Below are positions 52,738 through 61,967 of a stretch of DNA of 64,000 nt, in pieces. Position numbers and translations under genes: made by a program. The notes under the pieces are model-generated. The model ran no database searches and was not told the DNA's origin. It was given only the letters and a program-made list of their open reading frames with translations. The DNA comes from Robiginitomaculum sp. (GTDB taxonomy: Bacteria > Pseudomonadota > Alphaproteobacteria > Caulobacterales > Maricaulaceae). Location: assembly GCA_002733805.1 (NCBI GenBank), contig NVXG01000031.1, positions 1-64,000 of the forward strand. Reading direction: 5' to 3'. Numbering within the stretch: the first letter of the stretch is position 1; every line of letters begins with the position of its first letter.

Positions 52738-54423
52738 ATGAGTTTTCCAGAATTTATAGGAGCCGGCGCACCCCGGAACCCCATCCAGCCCGCGAAATCT
52801 GTGGGTACGGATCAGGCGCGTCCAAACGAAAACACCTCATCCGAAAATACCGGGACCCGCAAAAATTTTGCGGAGCTTGTTTCTGTTGAACAAGAGGCAA
52901 GCCCGGCGACCCAATCACCGGCGGCCCATTCAGCACCCAAAAAAACGGAACCAACCCAACCACAGCAGAAGTTCATCGGACAACCCAAACCGGTCATTGA
53001 TCCAAAAACATTGGTAGAAGCAGCACCCGTTCCTGAGCTTCAGATTTTAGCGCAAACTCCACCTGTAACCACAGGTGATATTGCTGTAGCAATTGCCATT
53101 CCAACGAATATTCCAAGCATCAATGTCGCAACATTGTCGGCCAGCGTGGGTCTTGATCCAGTGCAAACCAGCAATTCATCCATCATTACAAATCCAACCG
53201 GTGTTCAAGCCATTCTAGATACTGAAATACTGGTTCCTTCAGCCAAGGTCGTTCCAACGGTTGCAAGCCCGCAAAATACTAAAGGGGCTGCCATTCCTTC
53301 CGAACTTGCCTCTCATTTGGTTTTGAACCAACCCAAGATCAATTCCGGTTCACAGAACCTTGCCGCGAACGCCAGTCCTGTCCAAAATAACATTGGTCAA
53401 ATTCTGACCAGTTCAACCGGAATTGTCAGTGCCGGAGCCGCTTCAACAACCGAGCCAGGCACCAATTCGGCGGGCACTATAGTTGCCGGCCTTGAGGCGA
53501 CCGTTTCTGGTACCCAACCATCAGCCATTGCAGGCGCAAATTCAGTCGATCCGACATTGTATTCGTTCCAGTTCGGGCCGGATACATCTATAGAGACTGG
53601 ATTAGCCACCACGCAGCCACAAGCACCGGCTGTAGCATCTGTTGCCAATCTAACGGAACAGGCCAAACCATCCGGTCCGACAAAACCGGGGAATGTAGCG
53701 CCGACGGGTGGAGCGGCAGGACAGTCAGCCAACCCGGTTAATCCCGCTTCAATAAGCATCACAACACCACAGATTTCACTAATCAGTGAGAACTTGGATC
53801 GTGCACAAATCTCCCTGTTGGATACTGTGAAACTAGAACCTGCAAGTTTTGAGCTCGAACTGGAAACAGAATTAAACTTGGACCGCAATGCTGGGCAAAC
53901 CGCAAGCCAGCCAAACCGAGCCGCCAATGGATTGGCCACGCAAACTGGTTTGGTAGCGAGTCAACTCGCAGCATCTAAAATCGGATCAGAAGCTGTTGGG
54001 CAATTTGCGGCACGTCTGGCCGGTCGGGTGGCAAATGGTTCCAGCAAATTCGAAATGCGGCTTGACCCGCCACAAATGGGTCGGATTGAGGTGAAGCTGG
54101 AAGTTACGTCTGACAACCGTGTGCACGCCACTTTGACGGCCGAGCGCCCTGAAGTATTGCAAGATTTGCAAAGAGGTGCGGATGCATTACGCCGTGCCTT
54201 GATCAGCGAAGGGTTGGATCTGGGTTCGAATGATCTGTCGTTTCAATTGGAACAACAGGGAGAAGGCGCAGGGCAATATCAACAATTCGAGCGAACAGCC
54301 GAAGCGCAGACCACAATGCTGGATACGTTGATGGAAGAAGCACTGGTCCAGACCCAGACAGAAATTGATACGGGACTTGGCTATTTGCTGGTGCCCGAAA
54401 CCCGCATTGATATTCAGGCATAA
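52738..54423 (+). CDS. fliK: Flagellar hook-length control protein FliK
   Basis: 561 residues. The first 400 residues are low-complexity, rich in Pro, Thr, Ser, Ala, Gln and Asn, as expected for the extended ruler part. The C-terminal hook domain is clear: SKFEMRLDPPQMGRIEVKLE near residue 438, then VHATLTAERPEVLQDLQRGADALRRAL and LDLGSNDLSFQLEQQ. FliK sets hook length and switches export specificity. ATG 52738 is used; GTG 52720 is in frame, and neither has a strong ribosome binding site. First of fliK-flgD-flgE. Confidence 0.82.
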   Translation: MSFPEFIGAGAPRNPIQPAKSVGTDQARPNENTSSENTGTRKNFAELVSVEQEASPATQSPAAHSAPKKTEPTQPQQKFIGQPKPVIDPKTLVEAAPVPELQILAQTPPVTTGDIAVAIAIPTNIPSINVATLSASVGLDPVQTSNSSIITNPTGVQAILDTEILVPSAKVVPTVASPQNTKGAAIPSELASHLVLNQPKINSGSQNLAANASPVQNNIGQILTSSTGIVSAGAASTTEPGTNSAGTIVAGLEATVSGTQPSAIAGANSVDPTLYSFQFGPDTSIETGLATTQPQAPAVASVANLTEQAKPSGPTKPGNVAPTGGAAGQSANPVNPASISITTPQISLISENLDRAQISLLDTVKLEPASFELELETELNLDRNAGQTASQPNRAANGLATQTGLVASQLAASKIGSEAVGQFAARLAGRVANGSSKFEMRLDPPQMGRIEVKLEVTSDNRVHATLTAERPEVLQDLQRGADALRRALISEGLDLGSNDLSFQLEQQGEGAGQYQQFERTAEAQTTMLDTLMEEALVQTQTEIDTGLGYLLVPETRIDIQA

Positions 54424-54434
54424 GGGAGTAGAAA

Positions 54435-55103
54435 ATGCCAGGCATTGAGTCCATTGGACAAAACACGGTCACTTCAAACCTACAACAGTCCACCACCGGA
54501 CTGGCTGACAATTTTGATACCTTTTTGACCCTGTTGACCCAGCAATTGCAAAATCAGGACCCGTTAAGTCCGGTAGATTCGACCCAGTTCGTCTCGCAAT
54601 TGGTACAGTTTTCTAGCGTTGAGCAACAAATCGCTCAAAACAAAAACCTCGAAACCCTGGTCAATTCCAGTGCTGTTTCTTCGTCAACTGCGGCTGTTTC
54701 GTTTATCGGCAAGCAAACCGTGTTGTCCAGTAATACGGCACCGTTGCAAAATGGTACGGCCAAGTGGTCTTACGCATTTGATCGGGCTGCGGCGGATACC
54801 ACAATCACAATTTCAGATAGCGCCGGCAAGGTCGTGTTCAGCGGCACTGGTGAAACCCGTGCAGGTTTGCATGAGTTCAATTGGGATGGCCGAGACAATA
54901 CCGGTCAGCAATTGCCCGATGGTGCCTATACCATTCAGGTGAGCGCCACCGACGATACCGGCGAAAGCATCAACGCCAGTACATCCATTACCGGCATTGT
55001 GACCGGGGTAGATTTTGCCAATGGCGAGCCAGCCTTGTTGCTGGGTAATATTCGCGCATCATTTGCCGACATTTTGTCGGTGCGACAAGCCACGACCAGT
55101 TAA
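54435..55103 (+). CDS. flgD: Hook assembly scaffold FlgD
   Basis: 222 residues. The N-terminal export/cap part shows FDTFLTLLTQQLQNQDPLSPVDSTQFVSQLVQFSSVEQQI (in part, near 29-68), the FlgD signature. The remainder is the Ig-like/Tudor cap domain with AGLHEFNWDGRDNTGQQLPDG near 140. The protein caps the growing hook. AAGGGAG lies before ATG 54435, 11 bp after fliK. Standard length. Confidence 0.93.
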   Translation: MPGIESIGQNTVTSNLQQSTTGLADNFDTFLTLLTQQLQNQDPLSPVDSTQFVSQLVQFSSVEQQIAQNKNLETLVNSSAVSSSTAAVSFIGKQTVLSSNTAPLQNGTAKWSYAFDRAAADTTITISDSAGKVVFSGTGETRAGLHEFNWDGRDNTGQQLPDGAYTIQVSATDDTGESINASTSITGIVTGVDFANGEPALLLGNIRASFADILSVRQATTS

Positions 55104-55202
55104 CAACACCATATTTACCGGGCGCAGAAACGAAACGCCACGGAATTTGAAAAGCAGAAGCTCCTCAAAAAAACAAGCGTCAATCAATAAGGGAGCGCAC
55201 AA

Positions 55203-56588
55203 ATGTCACTTTATTCAGCCTTAAGCATCGGGGTTCAGGGTCTTCGGTCAAATTCGACAGCCCTTGGGGGAATCTCCAACAACATCGCCAATATCAACAC
55301 CATTGGATATAAACGTACCCGGTCGGATTTTTCATCTCTGGTCACTTCAGAAACTCCGGTTGTGTTAACGGGCGGAGGTGGCGTAACCGTCAAAGGTAGC
55401 CGGTTGGTCTCTCAACAAGGGCTGATCCAGCCTTCGGCCTCCAATACCGACCTAGCAATTTCTGGAAAAGGATTTTTTGCAGTAACTTCCGACACCATCC
55501 CATCGGGGGTGACACCGGATTTGCAATTTACCCGGGCTGGATCATTTTCTCCAGATTCGGAAGGGAATTTGAGAAATACATCTGGTTTATACCTGCAAGG
55601 TTGGCGCGCTCAGACTGATGGCACTTTCGTCACCAACCCGACCGATACGGTTGCCCTAACAACCGTAAATATCGGATCAATATCTGGCGCGGCTGTTGCC
55701 ACAAACAATATCGCAATGAACGGCAATCTGCGGGCAGGGCAAGCTATTTCCACGGCTGCAGCTACCTATGTACCCACCGCCAGTGCAACCAATATGGCTT
55801 CTGGCGCGGTCGCTGCTGATTTTGAGCGCATTGGTCAAGTATTTGACTCTCAAGGCAATGTTCGCAGTTTGAATATGGCTTTCTTGAAAGACGCCACAGC
55901 GCCCAACACTTGGAATGTTGAACTATATGCCTCGCCGGTAACCGATGTAGATCTAGGTGCCGGTTTGGTTGATGGACAGTTGGCCACAGGGCAAATCGTG
56001 TTTAATGCAGACGGCACGTTGGATACGGTCAACTCAACCTTCCCATCCAGCATTTCTATTTTGGCTTCTGATTCTGGTGTGCCAGCTGCCGGTGCCATAA
56101 AGTGGGCAACTGCCGAGGGTATTGCTGCACAGACGTTGAATTTTAACCTGGCTGGCGTCAATGGCATTGGTGGCCTGACCCAATTTGAAGCACCTTCCAT
56201 TTTGGAAACTGCCAGCGTCGACGGCTCACCATATGGCGAGTTGATCGGCGTGACGGTTGACGACAAAGGCTTTCTATCTGCCAATTTCAACAATGGCATT
56301 TCCCGAAAGATTTATCAGATCCCGCTGGCTACCTTTATCAATCCAAATGGTTTGATCGCCGCAAATGGTGACGCATACAGGGCAACCTCCGTAGCCGGTT
56401 CCTTAAACTTGCGCGAAGCAGGCATTGCTGCCGGTACATTATCGGCGCAAGCCTTGGAAGGCTCCAATGTTGATTTGGCCCAGGAGTTTACCGACCTGAT
56501 CGCGGTGCAACGAGCCTATTCAGCTTCGTCAAAAATCATCACCACAGCCGATGAGATGCTCGATGAGCTGATCCGGATCAAACGATAA
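55203..56588 (+). CDS. flgE: Flagellar hook protein FlgE
   Basis: 461 residues. Start region MSLYSALSIGVQGLRSNSTA with ISNNIANINTIGYKRTRSDF is the hook/rod N-terminal motif; SNTDLAISGKGFFAV near 82 and the C-terminal ALEGSNVDLAQEFTDLIAVQ with RAYSASSKIITTADEMLDEL complete it. The middle is the D1/D2 outer-surface region. AAGGGAG precedes ATG 55203. A 99-bp gap separates it from flgD without a terminator, so it belongs to the same transcript; a terminator follows. The length fits a hook protein rather than FlgF/G (about 260). Confidence 0.93.
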   Translation: MSLYSALSIGVQGLRSNSTALGGISNNIANINTIGYKRTRSDFSSLVTSETPVVLTGGGGVTVKGSRLVSQQGLIQPSASNTDLAISGKGFFAVTSDTIPSGVTPDLQFTRAGSFSPDSEGNLRNTSGLYLQGWRAQTDGTFVTNPTDTVALTTVNIGSISGAAVATNNIAMNGNLRAGQAISTAAATYVPTASATNMASGAVAADFERIGQVFDSQGNVRSLNMAFLKDATAPNTWNVELYASPVTDVDLGAGLVDGQLATGQIVFNADGTLDTVNSTFPSSISILASDSGVPAAGAIKWATAEGIAAQTLNFNLAGVNGIGGLTQFEAPSILETASVDGSPYGELIGVTVDDKGFLSANFNNGISRKIYQIPLATFINPNGLIAANGDAYRATSVAGSLNLREAGIAAGTLSAQALEGSNVDLAQEFTDLIAVQRAYSASSKIITTADEMLDELIRIKR

Positions 56589-56608
56589 TCTAGGGGGTTA
56601 GGATAGCG

Positions 56609-56643
56609 CGCCCGGATTTGTTGTGAAATCCGGGCGGCATTTT
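56609..56643 (+). terminator. Terminator after flgE
   Basis: CGCCCGGATTT (56609-56619), loop GTTGTG, AAATCCGGGCG (56626-56636) form a perfect 11-bp stem, followed by GCA and TTTT (56640-56643). The T-run is short, but the stem is strong. Confidence 0.75.
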
Positions 56644-56776
56644 CCTAAAAATTGATTGATGATGTTACAGGCAATTTTACCAGCTTCCTTCGTCAGATGT
56701 TCAAACCTTGCAAGTAAGGTTCATCTACCTAAGGGGCTTTGCCCGAATAATAAAAACAATAAAAGGGATGGGTGAT

Positions 56777-57049
56777 ATGGGATACGCACGCAAAGAGCGC
56801 GAAACGATGGTTTTGGGGCCAGATGGCGCGCCACTGACATTGGCAGATCTTCCCAAACCAACCACGCGGCGCTGGGTGATCCGGCGCAAGGCCGAAGTTG
56901 TTGCTGCGGTCCGTGGCGGATTGCTGACCCTGGATGATGCTTGCGAACGGTATCGATTGACGGTCGAGGAATTTATGGGCTGGCAACAATCGATTGATCG
57001 GTATGGTTTGGCTGGATTGCGCGCCACGCGTGTGCAGGAATATCGATAA
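56777..57049 (+). CDS. sciP: SciP, small CtrA inhibitory protein (DUF1153)
   Basis: 90 residues. The DUF1153 core is plain: VLGPDGAPLTLADLPKPTTR, RWVIRRKAEVVAAVRGGLLT and LDDACERYRLTVEEFMGWQQ, with a helix-turn-helix near residues 45-70. In Caulobacter SciP binds CtrA and prevents transcription of CtrA target genes in swarmer cells. Several ATGs exist (56708 onwards); 56777 is chosen because it gives the known family length and start (MGYARKERETMVLGPDG) with GGGATGGGTG upstream. It sits between the hook genes and the fliF operon, as part of the flagellar/cell-cycle region. Confidence 0.92.
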   Translation: MGYARKERETMVLGPDGAPLTLADLPKPTTRRWVIRRKAEVVAAVRGGLLTLDDACERYRLTVEEFMGWQQSIDRYGLAGLRATRVQEYR

Positions 57050-57111
57050 ACCAATTCGGCTCACTTGCAGTCGGTTCAAATTCTTTCAAAAATTATTCAT
57101 GATTGAGCGTG

Positions 57112-57139
57112 CACAAGTTGTTTGAACGAACAACTTGTG
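57112..57139 (+). promoter_or_regulatory. Perfect 11-bp stem-loop abutting the RBS of the FkbM gene
   Basis: CACAAGTTGTT (57112-57122), loop TGAACG, AACAACTTGTG (57129-57139). The last stem base is the first G of GGAG (57139-57142), the ribosome binding site for ATG 57151. In RNA the stem could hinder or control translation initiation; in DNA it could be a dimeric operator. No T-run follows. Confidence 0.65.
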
Positions 57140-57150
57140 GAGCTTATCCA

Positions 57151-57969
57151 ATGGAATTGTCGATTTTTCTGGTTCAAAGAGAACAGGAACGGGATTGGCA
57201 TTTTGCCAACGGGTTCGGCAATGGTGATCCAACTACCAATGGCGAATACCTGTGCGTTGATTATTTCTTGAACAGTGACTTGTCCCTGTTTCTGGATGTC
57301 GGAGCCAATCGGGGCATGTTTTCAGAACGTGCCTTGCGGTTCAATCCTGACCTGCCGCTTCAGGCGTTTGAGCCCAATCCTCAAATCATTCCTGAATTAC
57401 AATCCTGCCTGAGCGCCGGGTCAAATACTTGTCTGCATCAATTGGCGCTGGATGAAACCGGAGCCGGGGAAGTTTCATTTTATGTACACCCGGTGCATCA
57501 TGAGACCTCATCGCTTTCGCCTCGACGTTTAATGACCAGCCGGTTTCAGGCCGCCATGCAGGAAGTTACCGTGCCATTGCGTAATCTGGATGCAATGGTT
57601 GATCCCAAGACTGTTACTGTCCGAAATGTTTTTTTGAAAATTGATACTGAAGGTCACGAAGCGGGCGTGATGCGCGGCGGTCGGCAATTGCTCCACAATA
57701 GCCAACAATGTGCCATTTTATTCGAGTACTCATTTGCTTGGATTGAAAGTGGCGAAACGATTGAGGACGCTTTTCAGTTTCTGGATGAGCTGGGGTTTGA
57801 CTTTTACCGGGTCTTGCCGGTCGGTCTTGAACATTTGCGTTTTATCACGCGCGATATGGCCAATGTCCAATATTGCAATTATCTGGCGATAAAGGGTCAT
57901 GATCTGCAAGGCCAAAAGCAGGTTGATCTGGCCAGCCCATTAGGAAGCAATCGACTAATCTTGCTCTAG
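57151..57969 (+). CDS. FkbM family SAM-dependent methyltransferase
   Basis: 272 residues. The SAM-binding motif is LSLFLDVGANRGMFSERALR near residue 48, with the acidic residue of LQAFEPNPQIIPEL, then VRNVFLKIDTEGHEAGVMRG near 158-177, the family's characteristic DTEGHE motif, and CAILFEYSFAWIE. FkbM enzymes O-methylate sugars or natural products; surface-glycan or flagellin modification is possible because the gene lies between sciP and fliF. GGAG before ATG 57151 decides the start over TTG 57103 and GTG 57109; the stem-loop lies immediately upstream. Target unknown. Confidence 0.82.
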   Translation: MELSIFLVQREQERDWHFANGFGNGDPTTNGEYLCVDYFLNSDLSLFLDVGANRGMFSERALRFNPDLPLQAFEPNPQIIPELQSCLSAGSNTCLHQLALDETGAGEVSFYVHPVHHETSSLSPRRLMTSRFQAAMQEVTVPLRNLDAMVDPKTVTVRNVFLKIDTEGHEAGVMRGGRQLLHNSQQCAILFEYSFAWIESGETIEDAFQFLDELGFDFYRVLPVGLEHLRFITRDMANVQYCNYLAIKGHDLQGQKQVDLASPLGSNRLILL

Positions 57970-58079
57970 CGTCACCACCCAAAAGCATGCCCCACCGGTT
58001 TCCAAATCGTTAATGCAAAACCCCCTGTTTACCTTTCAGTCACTTTTCACTGTAATTTCATGGGCCTGAACCGCTTTTC

Positions 58080-58094
58080 TTAAGCTCTCGTTTA
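58080..58094 (+). promoter_or_regulatory. Candidate CtrA box before fliF
   Basis: TTAA-GCTCTCG-TTTA: TTAA (58080-58083), seven bases, TTTA (58091-58094), one mismatch from TTAA-N7-TTAA. It lies 67 bases before the fliF start. In Caulobacter the fliF operon is CtrA-activated. Weak by sequence alone. Confidence 0.4.
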
Positions 58095-58160
58095 CGACGA
58101 AGTGGGAAAAAGCTGCCTAGTAGGTCAACTCTGCCGGTTGGCGATGGGTGGGAATTCCAA

Positions 58161-59843
58161 GTGGAAACATTTTTACAAACATTATCGCGGTTGGGACCCA
58201 TGCGCCTTGTGGCCATATTGGGCATAACAGCCGGTGTTACCATTGCATTGATCTTGATGGCATCAGGAATGGGCCGGGCTGAAAAAGCACTGCTCTATAC
58301 CGAGTTGAGCCTAAAAGAAGCTGGCGAGATCTCTGCACGGCTTGAGCAGATGAATGTTAAATATGAATTGCGAAGTGGCGGGACAGCCATTTTTGTCGAG
58401 CGAGATAAAATCCAGAACGCCAAAATGACCTTGGCGGCGGATAACCTGCCTAGCTCTGCAAGTATTGGCTATGATATTTTCGACCAAGCTGGCTCGATGG
58501 GCCAGACGACATTTACCCAGAACATAAACAAGCTACGCGCCTTGCAGGGTGAGCTGGAGCGCACGATTACCACATTGGACGGGGTTGAGGCCGCGCGGGT
58601 ATTATTGGTTTTGCCGGTTCGGCAATTGTTTCAAACTAAAACGGAAAAAGCCAAAGCCTCGGTGACGATTAAGCTCAGCGCAAATTCAATCGGCCACCGG
58701 CAGACCACCGCCATTCAACACCTTGTGGCCTCAGCCGTACCTGGCCTGATCACGGGCAGTGTGACCATTATTGATGATACCGGGCGGGTGCTTTCGGATG
58801 GCAATGCCGATGCTCTAAATGGCAATGCATCTTCTGGTCGGCGGGCTGACATTGAAGAAGCCTTACGCAGTAAAATCCAGCAAGTTCTGACCTCGATCAC
58901 TGGCCAAGCCGGGGTGGAGGTGCAGGTCAATGTTGAGTTGGACCGGGACCGGATCACCGAAAAATCAACGGTTTTTGATCCAGACGGCCAAGTGGTTATT
59001 TCGAGTAGCACTTCAGAGCAAAATTCAGATGACAAAGACCGGGCGCAAAATGGCGCAGTCACCGTGGGGGGGAATGTACCAAGCTCTTCCAGTGCCGAAG
59101 ACACGGAGCCGGGTTCTTCTTCGGTAACATCTTCCACTACGGAAACCATCAATTATGGCGTGTCAAAGACTGAAACTACTCGGGTTTTTCAATCTGGAGT
59201 GATCAAGCGTCTTTCCATTGCGGTCAATGTTGATGGCGTGGCAGGCGTTGATGCCGAAGGTAATTCGACTTGGGTCCCCAGGACCGCTGAGGAAATGATT
59301 CAGATTGAAAACCTGGTAAAATCCGCTGTCGGGTTTGATTTATCGCGCAAAGACCAGGTTCAGGTAACCAATATACGTTTTTCAAAACCAACACCGCTGG
59401 TGATTGACGATACGGCTAGCAAGCCCGGGTTTGATAAAAACGATATTATGCGGATGATCGAGCTGGCGATCCTGGCAATTGTATCCATTGTCATGATGCT
59501 CTTTTTAGGTCGACCACTGATTATGGCTTTGTTCTCTGGCGGTGGCGCATTGGTTGGTGGTTCAGGTGGACTGGCAATTGCTGGTGCCGGCGGCGGTGTT
59601 GTCGCGGCTGGAATTGGCAATAATGGTGCCATGCCACAATTGCCCGGTGCCAGTGGCGTAAACCCGGGGCAAGCCGCTTTACCTGCACCAGATGCCGCTG
59701 GCGGGTTTGAAGAGCCGGGTCTGGATGTCAGTCAGATTGAGGGTCAAGTCAAAGCTTCTTCAGTCAAAAAAGTTGCCGGAATTGTTGAATCACATCCGGA
59801 AGAGTCGATGTCGATCCTGCGAACCTGGCTGCACGAGGCATAA
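58161..59843 (+). CDS. fliF: Flagellar MS-ring protein FliF
   Basis: 560 residues. Two spans flank a large periplasmic part: residues about 12-35 (LVAILGITAGVTIALILMAS) and about 430-455 (MIELAILAIVSIVMMLFLGR). Family blocks are ALLYTELSLKEAGEISARLE, FDQAGSMGQTTFTQNINKLRALQGELERTI (in part) and VEAARVLLVLPVRQLFQTKT. The C-terminal tail (VKASSVKKVAGIVESHPEES) binds FliG. Start is GTG 58161, with GGGTGGGA upstream. First gene of fliF-fliG-fliH-fliN-flbD, the Caulobacter order. A Gly/Ala-rich stretch after the second span is unusually long but in frame. Confidence 0.93.
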   Translation: METFLQTLSRLGPMRLVAILGITAGVTIALILMASGMGRAEKALLYTELSLKEAGEISARLEQMNVKYELRSGGTAIFVERDKIQNAKMTLAADNLPSSASIGYDIFDQAGSMGQTTFTQNINKLRALQGELERTITTLDGVEAARVLLVLPVRQLFQTKTEKAKASVTIKLSANSIGHRQTTAIQHLVASAVPGLITGSVTIIDDTGRVLSDGNADALNGNASSGRRADIEEALRSKIQQVLTSITGQAGVEVQVNVELDRDRITEKSTVFDPDGQVVISSSTSEQNSDDKDRAQNGAVTVGGNVPSSSSAEDTEPGSSSVTSSTTETINYGVSKTETTRVFQSGVIKRLSIAVNVDGVAGVDAEGNSTWVPRTAEEMIQIENLVKSAVGFDLSRKDQVQVTNIRFSKPTPLVIDDTASKPGFDKNDIMRMIELAILAIVSIVMMLFLGRPLIMALFSGGGALVGGSGGLAIAGAGGGVVAAGIGNNGAMPQLPGASGVNPGQAALPAPDAAGGFEEPGLDVSQIEGQVKASSVKKVAGIVESHPEESMSILRTWLHEA

Positions 59844-59846
59844 GAC

Positions 59847-60878
59847 ATGGCAAAAGCAGCAAAAAAACCCGCAATAGATGATGTCACGCAACTCGCTGGA
59901 GCCGAAAAGGCGGCGATCATCCTGCTGGCGTTGGGTGAGGAAAATCATAAACTTTGGGAACTGATGGATGATGAAGAGATCAAGGAGGTCTCACAAGCCA
60001 TGTCGAACCTTGGTTCGATCACCGCGTCAGCCGTTGAGAAACTGATCGTAAGTTTCGTCAGCCAGATGTCTTCAACCGGCTCATTACTGGGATCATTCGA
60101 TGCCACGCAAAGATTGCTCAATTCGTTTCTTAGCGATGATAAAGTCGATAGTGTCATGGAAGAAATCCGTGGCCCGGCCGGTCGGACCATTTGGGATAAA
60201 TTGGGTAATGTGAACGAAGGCGTATTGGCCAACTACTTAAAAAACGAGTACCCGCAAACCGTGGCCGTGGTGCTGTCCAAGGTCAAATCAGATCATGCTG
60301 CCCGGGTTTTGAGCGCTCTGCCCGAAGAATTTTCATTGGAAGTGGTGATGCGGATGCTACGCATGGAGCCGGTACAACGCGAAATTCTGGCTGAGATTGA
60401 GGGTACCTTGCGCCGTGAATTTATGTCCAATCTGGCGCGTACCAATAAACGAGACAGCCATGAAATTATGGCGGATATTTTTAACAATTTTGACCGGCAG
60501 ACTGAAAATCGATTTTTGGCTTCGTTGGAAGAAAGAAACCGAGATGCATCAGAACGCATCCGCTCTCTCATGTTTGTATTTGAGGATTTGCAAAAATTGG
60601 ATCCGGGCGGCGCGCAAACCCTGTTGCGGGCGGTTGATAAGGACAAATTGGGTTTGGGCCTTAAAGGTGCTTCCGAAGGTTTGCGTGATCTTTTCTTTTC
60701 CAACATGTCAGAGCGGGCCGCCAAAATTTTACGTGATGATATGGAAGCTATGGGACCTGTTCGTCTGAAAGACGTGGAAGCAGCACAGCAATTAATGGTC
60801 AACACCGCCAAGGATTTATCTGCCAAGGGCGAGATTATGTTGGCCGATGGTGGCTCGGACGATGAGTTGATTTATTGA
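59847..60878 (+). CDS. fliG: Flagellar motor switch protein FliG
   Basis: 343 residues. [21 protein letters not shown] near 13 is the FliF-binding N-terminus; the middle has [41 protein letters not shown] (in part) with the EHPQT-type motif as [10 protein letters not shown]; the C-terminal torque domain shows [20 protein letters not shown] and [25 protein letters not shown]. It transmits stator torque to the MS ring. It starts 3 bp after fliF and ends on a TGATG overlap with fliH. Confidence 0.94.
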   Translation: MAKAAKKPAIDDVTQLAGAEKAAIILLALGEENHKLWELMDDEEIKEVSQAMSNLGSITASAVEKLIVSFVSQMSSTGSLLGSFDATQRLLNSFLSDDKVDSVMEEIRGPAGRTIWDKLGNVNEGVLANYLKNEYPQTVAVVLSKVKSDHAARVLSALPEEFSLEVVMRMLRMEPVQREILAEIEGTLRREFMSNLARTNKRDSHEIMADIFNNFDRQTENRFLASLEERNRDASERIRSLMFVFEDLQKLDPGGAQTLLRAVDKDKLGLGLKGASEGLRDLFFSNMSERAAKILRDDMEAMGPVRLKDVEAAQQLMVNTAKDLSAKGEIMLADGGSDDELIY

Positions 60879-61552
60879 TGATGACTCAGGAGCCAACCCA
60901 AAAATTCAATTTCGACACTGAGTTTGATGCCAATGGGAACATCATTGCCAATGCGGATTCATGGCGTAAAACTGTGTCACACGACGAAGTTGAGAAACAG
61001 GTTGCGGCAGCATTTGATCGTGGAAAAGAAGATGAATTGGTCAAAGTCGAAGAAACGACCAATGCGCAACTCAAAGAAATTGGAGCCCAGCTTCGTGAGA
61101 TATTAAGCACCACTCAGGCCATTACCGACAAATGTCAACAGGATGCGGTTGATCTGACCATTGTGATCGCCCGAAAAATTGCGGGTGTCGCATTGGACAA
61201 GTTTGAGTTTGATCAGGTCGAGAATGTTGTTCGAAAAACTCTGAAAGGTTTGCGTGGAAATCCCCGCATTACTTTACGTGTACCGCAGGGACTGGCCGAG
61301 AAACTTGAGAGCGAAATTGAAGGTATTTCCGATGATGTCGAGTTTTCAGGAAGTGTCCGCGTTGAGGGTGAAGCTGATCTTGTAGCCGGTTCTGTCGTGC
61401 TGGAATGGTGCGATGGCGAGATCAGGTCTGATCCAGAAGAAATTGCCAACCGGATCGAAACCGAAATCACAAACTGGTCCGTCTCAACCGGGTCGGTGTC
61501 GCCCCCCGCGCCAGAGACCAAAAATATCACGCAAGGAGACAGCAATGTCTGA
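60878..61552 (+). CDS. fliH: Flagellar assembly protein FliH (FlbE)
   Basis: 224 residues. An acidic N-terminal half with coiled coil (VEKQVAAAFDRGKEDELVKVEE) is followed by the FliH/HrpE-like C-terminal domain: AVDLTIVIARKIAGVALDKF near 97, NVVRKTLKGLRGNPRITLRV and VEGEADLVAGSVVLEWCDGEI. In Caulobacter the gene at this place is called flbE; it acts in export and in flagellar-gene regulation. ATG 60878 overlaps the fliG stop; TTG 60875 and ATG 60881 are alternatives. It overlaps fliN by 8 bp. Confidence 0.82.
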   Translation: MMTQEPTQKFNFDTEFDANGNIIANADSWRKTVSHDEVEKQVAAAFDRGKEDELVKVEETTNAQLKEIGAQLREILSTTQAITDKCQQDAVDLTIVIARKIAGVALDKFEFDQVENVVRKTLKGLRGNPRITLRVPQGLAEKLESEIEGISDDVEFSGSVRVEGEADLVAGSVVLEWCDGEIRSDPEEIANRIETEITNWSVSTGSVSPPAPETKNITQGDSNV

Positions 61553-61931
61553 CGAAGAAACCAAGCTGGACCTTCCCGAATTTGACGGTGCAGACGCGGC
61601 GCAAGAAACGCCAGACCCGGCAGCAGGCGCTTCGCCAGAGGCACCGCCAGCTGCTGCAATGGCTGAAGATGAAACTAAAATTGCCGCAGATCTGGCACCG
61701 GTATTTGATGTTCCAGTCAATATCTCGGCAGTGCTTGGGAAAACCAAGTTGGACGTCAATCAATTATTGCAATTGTCGGCTGGGTCGGTCCTCGAACTGG
61801 ATCGGAAAGTTGGCGAAGCAATCGATATTTATGTGAACAGCCGTCTGGTGGCGCGCGGCGAGGTCGTCGTGATCGACGAACGTCTGGGCGTAACCATGAC
61901 TGAGATCATCAAAGCAGATGATGCCGGTTAA
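61545..61931 (+). CDS. fliN: Flagellar motor switch protein FliN
   Basis: 128 residues. An Ala/Pro/Glu-rich acidic N-terminal 50 residues precede the SpoA domain: VFDVPVNISAVLGKTKLDVNQLLQLSAGSVLELDRKVGEAIDIYVNSRLVARGEVVVID (seen in parts, residues about 53-115), ending with ERLGVTMTEIIKADDAG. AAGGAG precedes ATG 61545, which overlaps the fliH stop. Part of the C-ring, responding to CheY-phosphate. Confidence 0.93.
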   Translation: MSDEETKLDLPEFDGADAAQETPDPAAGASPEAPPAAAMAEDETKIAADLAPVFDVPVNISAVLGKTKLDVNQLLQLSAGSVLELDRKVGEAIDIYVNSRLVARGEVVVIDERLGVTMTEIIKADDAG

Positions 61932-61967
61932 TTCAGACAAGCGAACCAAGCGAACAAGGAGAAGATC

